DNA from: Prostheceraeus crozeri
Taxonomy: Eukaryota > Platyhelminthes > Polycladida > Euryleptidae
Direction of reading: 5' to 3'
Assembly (NCBI GenBank): GCA_907163375.1
Contig: CAJQUW010016173.1
Coordinates: forward strand, 124,001 to 188,000
Length of the DNA stretch: 64,000 nucleotides
In this document: positions 38,889 to 49,643 of the stretch, piece by piece
Layout: every line of letters starts with the position of its first letter
How positions within the stretch are numbered: the stretch's first letter is position 1
The notes under the pieces: generated by a model
Told to the model about the DNA's origin: nothing
Databases searched by the model: none
Seen by the model: only the letters and a program-made list of their open reading frames with translations
Position numbers and translations under genes: made by a program

Positions 38889-39127
38889 AGAAATTGGCCT
38901 TGAAAAGCTATGTCTTAATGCTATAGATTAATAAGCTATGTCATAATAATCTTTTTCACGATGCCACAGATAGCTAATATGCCTTGTATTCGTAAGGGGC
39001 AAAAATTCAATACTCTTTGACATCACGTAAATCATATTAAAATATCTCATGATCTCCAGTGTTTTCATGCCTACATATTTCACTACAACCCAATTTGAAT
39101 CTATACCGATCATGAGAAGTCGAATAA

Positions 39128-39154
39128 CTATCCAACATCTATCAAAAAAAATTA
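39128..39154 (+). repeat. Left direct repeat flanking nested foldback
   Basis: ctatccaacatctatc plus an A-run and tta. It matches 39484-39506 except for one substitution and small indels. It is read as an aged target duplication. Confidence 0.45.
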
Positions 39155-39483
39155 TTAGGAAACCATGTAAACAAGATAGTAGTTGTTTCAGTGTTACTGC
39201 GGAGAAGGAAGAACAGCTGACATTCGAATGTCCTCCGCGCCCCTCAGCCTGGTGCACGAAGACGCTGTCGTCAACACAAGACAGTGAGGCGAAGAAGGAA
39301 GAACAGCTGACATCCAAATGTCCTTCACCTTTGTTAATTCCAGCCTCCTCTTAGACCATCGTCAGAAGCTTCTGACGATGGCCTAGAGGAGGCTGAAATT
39401 AATAAAGGTATTAACATTAAAACAACTACCATTTTGTTTGCTTGGTTTCCTAACAAAAAAATGAACAAATGAATAACCAAGGC
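39155..39483. mobile_element. Foldback element nested in the mariner, possibly PLE-derived
   Basis: Left segments 39155-39197 and 39326-39368 pair with the right arm 39369-39453. The centre is a perfect 26-bp palindrome (39356-39381). An unpaired 128-bp piece (39198-39325) in the left arm contains a partial tandem duplication of period about 91 bp. The right side extends 30 nt past the paired region. Flanks carry similar direct repeats (39128-39154 and 39484-39506) that have diverged by a substitution and small indels, so the insertion is older than the PLE array. Read outward, the right arm has ctgacga, a ggcct/aggct stem and gaaa, as in the foldback at 4710-5079. No coding capacity is supported. 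Confidence 0.5.
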
Positions 39484-39506
39484 CTATTCAACATATCAAA
39501 AAATTA
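39484..39506 (+). repeat. Right direct repeat flanking nested foldback
   Basis: ctattcaacatatc plus an A-run and tta. Counterpart of 39128-39154. Confidence 0.45.
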
Positions 39507-39528
39507 ATCAACTTAAAGTTGCAAAAAT

Positions 39529-40583
39529 TCACGAACGCAAATGCTCAAAATGTCCACCATGGACATCGGCACATTCTTGTAGTCTTTCGGCCATACTGTG
39601 GCACACAGTTCTGCATAAGTTCCTGTCATCACTGATCTCTTGACAGGCATCTGTGATGTAGGAGCGGAGTTGAGAAAGTGTGTGAGGTTTTCGTCCGTAC
39701 ACTTTCTCCTTTACAACGCCCCAAAAGAAAAAGTCCATCGGAGTTAGATCGGGAGAGCGAGGAGGCCAAAGGGATGCTACCACATCTCCCGATCCACTTT
39801 CCTGGAAAAGTGTCATTCAGATAGCTTCTGACACTCACTGCAAAATGCGCTGGTGCACCATCCTGCTGAAAGTACAGCTCATTGAAGTTGTTCAATGACT
39901 GCATCTCAGGAATCGCAAAGGATTGGAGCATTTGAAGGTACACCTCAGCCGTCACAGTTCTTTCAAAAAATACTGGCCGTTGCTTGACATACCGGCCCAG
40001 ACGGTTAAGCCAGGCTGGTTCAGCTCATTTGTTGATACCATGTGCGGATTTTCAGGGAACCAGTAGACACAGTTATGTCTATTTACGTGACCTGATAGTT
40101 TGAAACTGGCTTCGTCAGACCAAACTATCTTGTCAAGCAAATCTGGGTTCTCCCGAATTTCGACAACATGAGCACAGCAAACTGCAAGCGTCGTTCAGCA
40201 TCATCCGGTAGAAGGTGCTGCAACAGTCTGGGTCGGTATGGTTTCAACTCAACTTTCCTCATCAGTCTCCAAGTAGAGCTTAGAGAAATGTCCAACTCCA
40301 ATGAGGCTCTTCTTGTTGACTTCTTCGGACTTTGAACAAATGTTTGGGCCACTAGCTCCTCGTTTGATGTTATTGAAACTGATCGAGGGCGTCCTGACTT
40401 CGGTGCATTCTCTACCGAACCGGTCTTTTCAAATTTATCTCGAATGCGATAAATAGCAAATCTTGATGGAGGATTGCTGTGAAAGGCATCTCTCCATTCC
40501 ATTCGCACCTTTTCAGCATTCTTGTTTTTTCAAAAGGATTTCAAAATCCATTTTCTCTGATCATCTTTTAGATGACCTGACAT
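39529..40583 (-). pseudogene. Tc1/mariner-type transposase, broken
   Basis: It starts at ATG 40583-40581 (MSGHLKDDQRKWILK). The N-terminal DNA-binding part contains FAIYRIRDKFEKTGSV followed by the hook-like GRPRS. The catalytic domain shows IVWSDEASF (first Asp), LYFQQDGAPAHF (second Asp) and PPRSPDLTPMDFFFWG (third Asp). About 36 residues separate the second and third Asp, so it is a DD-about-36-D variant of the IS630/Tc1/mariner superfamily. The catalytic triad is preserved. Breaks: TGA at codon 18 (40530-40532) where the family would have tryptophan, and frame changes near 40160, 39965 and 39805. It ends at a stop at 39529-39531. The product would cut at the terminal inverted repeats; this copy cannot make it. 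Confidence 0.9.
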
Positions 40584-40675
40584 GACAGAAGCAGCAAATT
40601 CAAAAAAGCTTCAAGCTTGTTTAATTCACTTCAAGTCAAACTAACAGTGTTTGATTCAAATCAAATTAATTGAAC

Positions 40676-40687
40676 ATATCCATGTAC
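40676..40687 (+). repeat. Left 12-bp target duplication of the PLE array
   Basis: atatccatgtac, identical to 55053-55064. It abuts the outermost base of the array on the left and was originally a single site in the mariner just 5' of its transposase. Confidence 0.85.
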
Positions 40688-43385
40688 AAATAAATAAGGT
40701 CACTAAATTCATTTGATAAAATTAAAAACTAATTCTTGCACAATGCATTTCGTCCACTCTTATTCAAGTGCAAACATGGACTAACTATAAAATACAAAAT
40801 CTGAAATCATATACTTCTACAGTAATAAATCTATGAATGAAATTGCGAGCATGCAAACCTATAATCTAGTAGACTTAATAGATATGAACTAATAACAATT
40901 GAGTAAATAACCTAGATATTAGAAGAAGCAAAACAGAGACTAAAGCTACCAAGGTAAGTAAAGGGTGGAAATAAAATCTTTTGCGAACACAAGTCGGGAT
41001 TCTCGCGCAAAATGACGAGAGACTCTGTGATTCCTAATGTGTGTTTGTTGTTGATGTGGTACTTAATGCTAAAATTATTCAAAGCAGTTTGTCTCTCGTT
41101 GTTACAGACTTGCAAATGTCTTGTGATGCTGCTAGCTGGAATTGCAGTGGACTTGGGTGGACATTTTAAAGGGTTGGCTAACCACTTTGGAAGGTGTTCC
41201 GAAACTCTCTCATTCAGGCATCTTACCGTCTTCCCAACGTACTTGCTTCCACAGGTACAATGAAATTGATAAATTACATTTGATGTGGAGAAGAGCGGCA
41301 ATCTATCTTTCAGAGAGCGTATCGGAATCCTTCGTGTAAAATCACTTGCAAACGAGCACTAGAATACACTGAATGCTTTGTTGAAGCTATTTCTAAAAAT
41401 CAACGCACTTTGTCTCCAATGAATGGAAGTCTTAAGAATATTTTCTTCTTTTCAGGTCCATACACATCTTCTCTCACTGACAACTCTTTTATTGAATGCT
41501 TATCGAAAAATGACTCAGGATACCCATTTAATCGAAGTGATCTTTTAATGAAATCCAATTCTTCTTTCAAGGTATCAGAGAACAAATTCTATGCGCCCGA
41601 TATGTTAGCGTCTTAACCAAGCCAATTTTGTATTGCTTTGGTACAAAACTGTGAAAGTTTGTGTACAAACCACTCCATGTTGGTTTTCTATAAATTGAAA
41701 GTTGGGTGTGTTATCAAGTCGTTTGGATATCAAGACATCTAAAAAGGAAAATCTACCATTGGACTCCTGTTCGAAAGTGAACTGAATATTGGGATGAATG
41801 TCGTTGAAAATCTTGATGATGTCTGCAATATTTTCTTCTTTGTCTACCACAAAAAGCAATCATCAACATATCTACAATACAGTTTGCATTTACTTTCTAT
41901 AATCGATGGAGCTTCTGTTCAACAAATCCCATAAATATGTTAGCAAAAATGGGTCCCAAACAACTTCCCATTGCAACACCGTCAATTTGTCTGTAGTATT
42001 TGCCATCGAATAGGAATTGTATATCAGTTGTACATACTTCTAAAAGTTCCCTTAGAAGATCTGAAGGAATGGCGCAATTTAATTGGAAACTTTCGATCGT
42101 TGAAATTATTATGTCAATTGTTTGGTACACGGGAACATTTGTAAATAAAGATTTTACGTCAAAGGAATACATGGAATTCGATGAGAGATCTAATTCTTTA
42201 ACCAAGTCAACAAATTGAAATGTGTCTTTGAGAGTATACTTTCCATAGTATTCCAACACTGGTTGCAAAACTTGAACTAACCATTTGGATAAAGCATGAG
42301 TGATCCAATCATAGAAAGAATAGGACGAAGAGGGATATTGGCTTTGTGTATCTTTGAAGACCATACATTCTAGGAATTTGATGTCCAGAAGTCAAAGTTT
42401 TGGTGTCTCCGTTTCTTATCAACTCCATTGTACATAATTGCTTGACCAAGTCGTTAACACGAGAAGACAGCTTCTTAGTTGAATCATCTTGCTTTGGATC
42501 AATCACAAACTTAGACCTATCACCAACGATTTTCCATCATCTTTTTAACGTAAGCAGTTTTATCAAGAACTATTACACTGTCACCTTTATCCGGCTTAGA
42601 AATGACAATATCAGTTTTCTTCTTCAAGAATTCAAAGCTTCAATTTGTTGCTTTTGAAGCACACCTTTTGCAATAGGAGTTTCTTGCATATGAAGCAGAG
42701 AGTCGAACAAGGTTAGCTTTGAAGGCTGGAACAACATCAAGTTCGGCTGGGATCAGTCCTATACATTGTTGGAATGCATTTTCGACTTCGGCATCAGTTA
42801 GATTCCGATCCACTTTTGTTGGAGGAATACAGAACTTCAATCCTCGACAAAGGGCTTGCTTCTCAGGCAAAGTAAATTCATGTGATGACAGATTTAAGAT
42901 ATATTTATCAGATCTCCAAATCCAAAGTCAGTAAACATACTATTGGAATTTAATAGCTTAGTCCATTTAGCTGATTCTGCTTTTCGTGTCCTGTTCATCA
43001 CAGAAGTTGAAAGTTTATGATAACGACAGAAGAAAAGCAAACTCAGACTTGAAACGACATCCATAAGTTTCAAAATTTCATCTTTGTAGAAACGAATTTT
43101 GGATAGCACGTCATTTAGCTCTGCTTGAAGATAGTGATCACAAGAATCAACTGAAGGACGAAGACGATTTCTCCTCACCTTGTCGACCAATGCTATTGAA
43201 TAGACACCTCTTTCTTGGCATTGCAAAAGAAATTGTTCTTCACATTGACTGCGAATCAAGCGACATTTGATGGTTAAAAGTCTATCCAGGCTTTTAACGC
43301 GTTCATCATTGGGGTAGTGGTAACGAAAATCTTTAAAAAATGACTCCCCTTTACTCAGTTTATAAATAAATAAGGCCACTAAATT
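40688..43385 (-). mobile_element. PLE monomer M1 (full length, minus strand)
   Basis: Complete unit reading right to left. The coding span begins at the right-hand monomer boundary (about 43387) and ends near 40920. Recognisable parts are the PDKG region near 42583-42594, the reverse-transcriptase block GVAMGSCLGPIFANIF near 41935-41985, the catalytic YVDD at 41859-41870, and the GIY-YIG core (VIY...KYVGKT, then LNERVSEH) at about 41190-41280. A non-coding 3' region of about 230 bp (40688-40915) follows. The coding span is interrupted by several small indels. The left end of this monomer is also the left end of the whole array and lacks the 33-nt tail seen at the right end. Confidence 0.9.
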
Positions 43386-45860
43386 CATTTGATAAAATTA
43401 AAAACTAATTCTTGCACAATGCATTTCGTCCACTCTTATTCAAGTGCAAACATGGACTAACTATAAAATACAAAATCTGAAATCATATACTTCTACAGTA
43501 ATAAATCTATGAATGAAATTGCGAGCATGCAAACCTATAATCTAGTAGACTTAATAGATATGAACTAATAACAATTGAGTAAATAACCTAGATATTAGAA
43601 GAAGCAAAACAGAGACTAAAGCTACCAAGGTAAGTAAAGGGTGGAAATAAAATCTTTTTGCGAACACAAGTCGGGATTCTCGCGTAAAATGACGAGAGAC
43701 TCTGTGATTCCTAATGTGTGTTTGTTGTTGATGTGGTACTTAATGCTAAAATTATTCAAAGCAGTTTGTCTCTCGTTGTTACAGACTTGCAAATGTCTTG
43801 TGATGCTGCTAGCTGGAATTGCAGTGGACCTTGGTGGACATTTTAAAGGTTGGCTAACCACTTTGAAGGTGTTCCGAAACTCTCTCATTCAGGCATCTTA
43901 CCGTCTTCCCAACGTACTTGCTTCCACAGGTACAATGAAATTGATAAATTACATTTGATGTGGAGAAGAGCGGCAATCTATCCTTCAGAGAGCGTATCGG
44001 AATCCTTCGTGTAGTGAAAATCACTTGCAAACGAGCACTAGGAAATACACTGAATGCTTTGTTGAAGCTATTTCTAAAAATCAACGCACTTTGTCTCCAA
44101 TGAATGGAAGTCTTAAGAATATTTTCTTCTTTTCAGGTCCATACACATCTTCTCTCACTGACAACTCTTTTATTGAATGCTTATCGAAAAATGACTCAGG
44201 ATACCCATTAATCGAAGTGATCTTTTAATGAAATCCAATTCTTCTTTCAAGGTATCAGAGGAACAAATTCTATGCGCCCGATATGTTAGCGTCTTAACCA
44301 AGCCAATTTTGTATTGCTTTGGTAACAAAACTGTGAAAGTTTGTGTACAAACCACTCCATGTTGGTTTTCTATAAATTGAAAGTTTGGGTGTGTTATCAA
44401 GTCGTTTGGATATCAAGACATCTAAAAAGGAAAATCTACCATTGGACTCCTGTTCGAAAGTGAACTGAATATTGGGATGAATGTCGTTGAAAATCTTGAT
44501 GATGTCTGCAATATTTTCTTCTTTGTCTACCACAAGAAAGCAATCATCAACATATCTACAATACAGTTTGCATTTACTTTCTATAATCGATTGGAGCTTC
44601 TGTTCAACAAATCCCATAAATAATGTTAGCAAAAATGGGTCCCAAACAACTTCCCATTGCAACACGTCAAATTGTCTGTAGTATTTGCCATCGAATAGGA
44701 ATTGTATATCAGTTGTACATACTTCTAAAAGTTCCCTTAGAAGATCTGAAGGAATGCGCAATTTAATTGGAAACTTTCGATCGTTGAAATTATTATGTCA
44801 ATTGTTTGGTACACGGAACATTTGTAAATAAAGATTTTAACGTCAAAGGAATACATGGAATTCGATGAGAGATCTAATTCTTTAACCAAGTCAACAAATT
44901 GAAATGTGTCTTTGAGAGTATACTTTCCATAGTATTCCAACACTGGTTGCAAAACTTGAACTAACCATTTGGATAAAGCATGAACTGGTGATCCAATCAT
45001 AGAAAGAATAGGACGAAGAGGGATATTGCTTTGTGTATCTTTGGAAGACCATACATTCTAGGAATTTGATGTCCAGAAGTCAAAGTTTTGGTGTCTCCGT
45101 TTCTTATCAACTCCATTGTACATAATTGCTTGACCAAGTCGTTAACACGAGAAGACAGCTTCTTAGTTGAATCATCTTGCTTTGGATCAATCACAAACTT
45201 AGACCTATCACCAACGATTTCCATCATCTTTTTAACGTAAGCAGTTTTATCAAGAACTATTACACTGTCACCTTATCCGGCTTAGAAATGACAATATCAG
45301 TTTTCTTCTTCAAAGAATTCAAAGCTTCAATTTGTTGCTTTTGAAGCACACCTTTTGCAATAGGAGTTCTTGCATATGAAGCAGAGAGTCGAACAAGGTT
45401 AGCTTTGAAGGCTGGAACAACATCAAGTTCGGCTGGGATCAGTCCTATACATTGTTGGAATGCATTTTCGACTTCGGCATCAGTTAGATTCCGATCCACT
45501 TTTGTTGGAGGAATACAGAACTTCAATCCTCGACAAAGGGCTTGCTTCTCAGGCAAAGTAAATTCATGTGATGACAGATTTAAGATATATTTATCAAGAT
45601 CTCCAAATCCAAAGTCAGTAAACATACTATTGGAATTTAATAGCTTAGTCCATTTAGCTGATTCTGCTTTTCGTGTCCTGTTCATCACAGAAGTTGAAAG
45701 TTTATGATAACGACAGAAGAAAAGCAAACTCAGACTTGAAACGACATCCATAAGTTTCAAAATTTCATCTTTGTAGAAACGAATTTTGGATAGCACGTCA
45801 TTTAGCTCTGCTTGAAGATAGTGATCACAAGAATCAACTGAAGGACGAAGACGATTTCTA
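43386..45860 (-). mobile_element. PLE monomer M2 (5'-truncated, minus strand)
   Basis: Lacks about the first 213 bp relative to M1. Its upstream end is fused head to head to M3 at about 45860. The rest is nearly identical to M1: PDKG region near 45270, YVDD at 44543-44554, GIY-YIG core at about 43860-43955 and 3' non-coding region at about 43390-43620. Its 3' end runs straight into the 5' start of M1. Several small interruptions of the reading frame, largely at different sites from M1. Confidence 0.9.
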
Positions 45861-46960
45861 CGACATTCATCCCAATATTCAGTTCACTTTCGAACAGGAG
45901 TCCAATGGTAGATTTTCCTTTTTAGATGTCTTGATATCCAAACGACTTGATAACACACCCAAACTTTCAATTTATAGAAAACCAACATGGAGTGGTTTGT
46001 ACACAAACTTTCACAGTTTTGTACCAAAGCAATACAAAATTGGCTTGGTTAAGACGCTAACATATCGGGCGCATAGAATTTGTTCCTCTGATACCTTGAA
46101 AGAAGAATTGGATTTCATTAAAAGATCACTTCGATTAAATGGGTATCCTGAGTCATTTTTCGATAAGCATTCAATAAAAGAGTTGTCAGTGAGAGAAGAT
46201 GTGTATGGACCTGAAAAAGAAGAAAATATTCTTAAGACTTCCATTCATTGGAGACAAAAGTGCGTTGATTTTTAGAAATAGCTTCAACAAAGCATTCAGT
46301 GTATTTCCTAGTGCTCGTTTGCAAGTGATTTTCACTACACGAAGGATTCCGATACGCTCTCTGAAGGATAGATTGCCGCTCTTCTCCACATCAAATGTAA
46401 TTTATCAATTTCATTGTGGAAGCAAGTTCGTTGTTGGGAAGGCGGTAAGATGCCTAAATGAGAGAGTTTCCCAACAACTTACAAAGTGGTTAGCCAACCC
46501 TTTAAAATGTCCACCAAGGTCCACTGCAATTCCAGGAAGTAGCATTTCTAGACATTTGTAAGTCTGTAACAACGTGAGACAAACTGCTGTGAATATTTTA
46601 GCATTAAGTACCACATCAACAACAAACACACATTAGGAATCACAGAGTCTCTCGTCATTTTGCGCGAGAATCCCGACTTGTGTTCGCAAAAAGATTTTAT
46701 TTCCACCCTTTACTTACCTTGGTAGCTTTAGTCTCTGTTTTGCTTCTTCTAATATCTAGGTTATTTACTCAATTGTTATTAGTTCATATCTATTAAGTCT
46801 ACTAGATTATAGGTTTGCATGCTCGCAATTTCATTCATAGATTTATTACTGTAGAAGTATGATTTCAGATTTTGTATTTTATAGTTAGTCCATGTTTTGC
46901 ACTTGAATAAGAGTGGAAGAAATGCATTGTGCAAGAATTATTTTTTAATTTTATCAAATG
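45861..46960 (+). mobile_element. PLE monomer M3 (3' 1.1 kb only, plus strand)
   Basis: Begins inside the reverse-transcriptase region downstream of YVDD, lacking about 1587 bp of the 5' part. It contains the connector between the two domains, the GIY-YIG endonuclease (about 46394-46480) and the 3' non-coding region. Its endonuclease segment, roughly 46424-46600, differs by clustered substitutions from all other monomers, whereas the flanking parts are almost identical to them. It is broken. Confidence 0.88.
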
Positions 46961-49643
46961 AATTTAGTGGCCTTATTTATTTATAAACTGAGTAAAGGGG
47001 AGTCATTTTTTAAAGATTTTCGTTACCACTACCCCAATGATGAACGCGTTAAAAGCCTGGATAGACTTTTAACCATCAAATGTCGCTTGATTCGCAGTCA
47101 ATGTGAAGAACAATTTCCTTTTGCAATGCCAAGAAAGAGGTGTCTATTCAATAGCATTGGTCGACAAGGTGAGGAGAAATCGTCTTCGTCCTTCAGTTGA
47201 TTCTTGTGATCACTATCTTCAAGCAGAGCTAAATGACGTGCTATCCAAAATTCGTTTCTACAAAGATGAAATTTTGAAACTTATGGATGTCGTTTCAAGT
47301 CTGAGTTTTGCTTTTCTTCTGTCGTTATCATAAACTTTCAACTTCTGTGATGAACAGGACACGAAAAGCAGAATCAGCTAAATGGACTAAGCTATTAAAT
47401 TCCAATAGTATGTTTACTGACTTTGGATTTGGAGATCTTGATAAATATATCTTAAATCTGTCATCACATGAATTTACTTTGCCTGAGAAGCAAGCCCTTT
47501 GTCGAGGATTGAAGTTCTGTATTCCTCCAACAAAAGTGGATCGGAATCTAACTGATGCCGAAGTCGAAAATGCATTCCAACAATGTATAGGACTGATCCC
47601 AGCCGAACTTGATGTTGTTCCCAGCCTTCAAAGCTAACCTTGTTCGACTCTCTGCTTCATATGCAAGAACTCCTATTGCAAAAGGTGTGCTTCAAAAGCA
47701 ACAAATTGAAGCTTTGAATTCTTTGAAGAAGAAAACTGATATTGTCATTTCTAAGCCGGATAAAGGTGACAGTGTAATAGTTCTTGATAAAACTGCTTAC
47801 GTTAAAAAGATGATGGAAATCGTTGGTGATAGGTCTAAAGTTTGTGATTGATCCAAAGCAAGATGATTCAACTAAGAATCTGTCTTCTCGTGTTAACGAC
47901 TTGGTCAAGCAATTATGGTACAATGGAGTTGATAAGAAACGGAGACACCAAAACTTTCTGGACATCAAATTCTAGAATGTATGGTCTTCCAAAGATACAC
48001 AAAGCCAATATCCCTCTCGTCCTATTCTTTCTATGATTGGATCACCAGTTCATGCTTTATCCAAATGGTTAGTTCAAGTTTTGCAACCAGTGTTGGAATA
48101 CTATGGAAAGTATACTCTCAAAGACACATTTCAAATTGTTGACTTGGTTTAAAGAATTAGATCTCTCATCGAATTCCATGTATTCCTTTGACGTAAAATC
48201 TTTATTTACAAATGTTCCCGTGTACCAAACAATTGACATAATAATTTCAACGATCGAAAGTTTTCCAATTAAATTGCGCCATTCCTTCAGATCTTCTAAG
48301 GGAACTTTTTAGAAGTATGTACAACTGATATACAATTCCTATTCGATGGCAATACTACAGACAAATTGACGGTGTTGCAATGGGAAGTTGTTTGGGACCC
48401 ATTTTTGCTAACATATTTATGGGATTTGTTGAACAGAAGCTCCAATCGATTATAGAAAGGTAAATGCAAACTGTATTGTAGATATGTTGATGATTGCTTC
48501 TTGTGGTAGACAAAGAAGAAAAATTGCAGACATCAACAAGATTTTCAACGACATTCATCCCAATATTCAGTTCACTTTCGAACAGAGTCCAATGGTAATT
48601 TTCCTTTTTAGATGTCTTGATATCCAAACGACTTGATAACACACCCAAACTTTTCATTTATAGAAACCAACATGGAGTGGTTTGTACACAAACTTTCACA
48701 GTTTTGTACCAAAGCAATACAAAATTGGCTGGTTAAGACGCTAACATATCGGCGCATAGAATTTGTTCCTCTGATAACCTTGAAAGAAGAATTGATTTCA
48801 TTAAAGATCACTTCGATTAAATGGGTATCCTGAGTCATTTTTCGATAAGCATTCAATAAAAGAGTTGTCAGTGAGAGAAGATTGTATGGACCTGAAAAGA
48901 AGAAAATATATTCTTAAGACTTCCATTCATTGGAGACAAAAGTGCGTTGATTTTTAGAAATAGCTTCAACAAAGCATTCAGTGTATTTCCTAGTGCTCGT
49001 TTGCAAGTGATTTTCACTACACGAAGGATTCCGATACGCTCTCTGAAGGATAGATTGCCGCTCTTCTCCACATCAAATGTAATTTATCAATTTCATTGTA
49101 CCTGTGGAAGCAAGTACGTTGGGAAGACGGTAAGATGCCTGAATGAGAGAGTTTCGGAACACCTTCCAAAGTGGTTAGCCAACCCTTTAAAATGTCCACC
49201 AAGGTCCACTGCAATTCCAGCTAGCAGCATCACAAGACATTTGCAAGTCTGTAACAACGAGAGACAAACTGCTTTGAATAATTTTAGCATTAAGTACCAC
49301 ATCAACAACAAACACACATTAGGAATCACGGAGTCTCTCGTCATTTTTGCGCGAGAATCCGACTTGTGTTCGCAAAAAAGATTTTATTCCACCCTTTACT
49401 TTGGTAGCTTTAGTCTCTGTTTTGCTTCTTCTAATATCTAGGTTATTTACTCAATTGTTATTAGTTCATATCTATTAAGTCTACTAGATTATAGGTTTGC
49501 ATGCTCGCAATTTCATTCATAGATTTATTACTGTAGAAGTATATGATTTCAGATTTTGTATTTTATAGTTAGTCCTGTTTGCACTTGAATATGAGTGGAC
49601 GAAATGCATTGTGCAAGAATTAGTTTTTTAATTTTATCAAATG
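46961..49643 (+). mobile_element. PLE monomer M4 (full length, plus strand)
   Basis: Complete unit of 2683 bp. The first ATG (46959-46961) straddles the junction with M3, with an in-frame stop four codons upstream. The coding span to the TAG at 49405-49407 is about 2.45 kb, close to the 800-odd codons usual for PLE proteins. YVDD lies at 48483-48494 and the GIY-YIG core at about 49076-49168; a 3' non-coding region of about 235 bp follows. Several small indels interrupt it. Confidence 0.9.

Noticed and set aside
39049-39354. Open frames on both strands across the nested foldback (plus 39049-39354, minus 38928-39317)
   Set aside because: They cross the boundary between mariner sequence and the inserted foldback and owe their length to the tandem duplication; not genes.
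40735-40800. Possible hammerhead ribozyme at the 3' end of each PLE monomer
   Set aside because: A gtcca/tggac stem runs straight into gaaa, as in hammerhead stem II, but the required CUGANGA is absent (atagtta stands there) and no UH cleavage site follows the tgca/tgca hairpin. The core is not met in any monomer.
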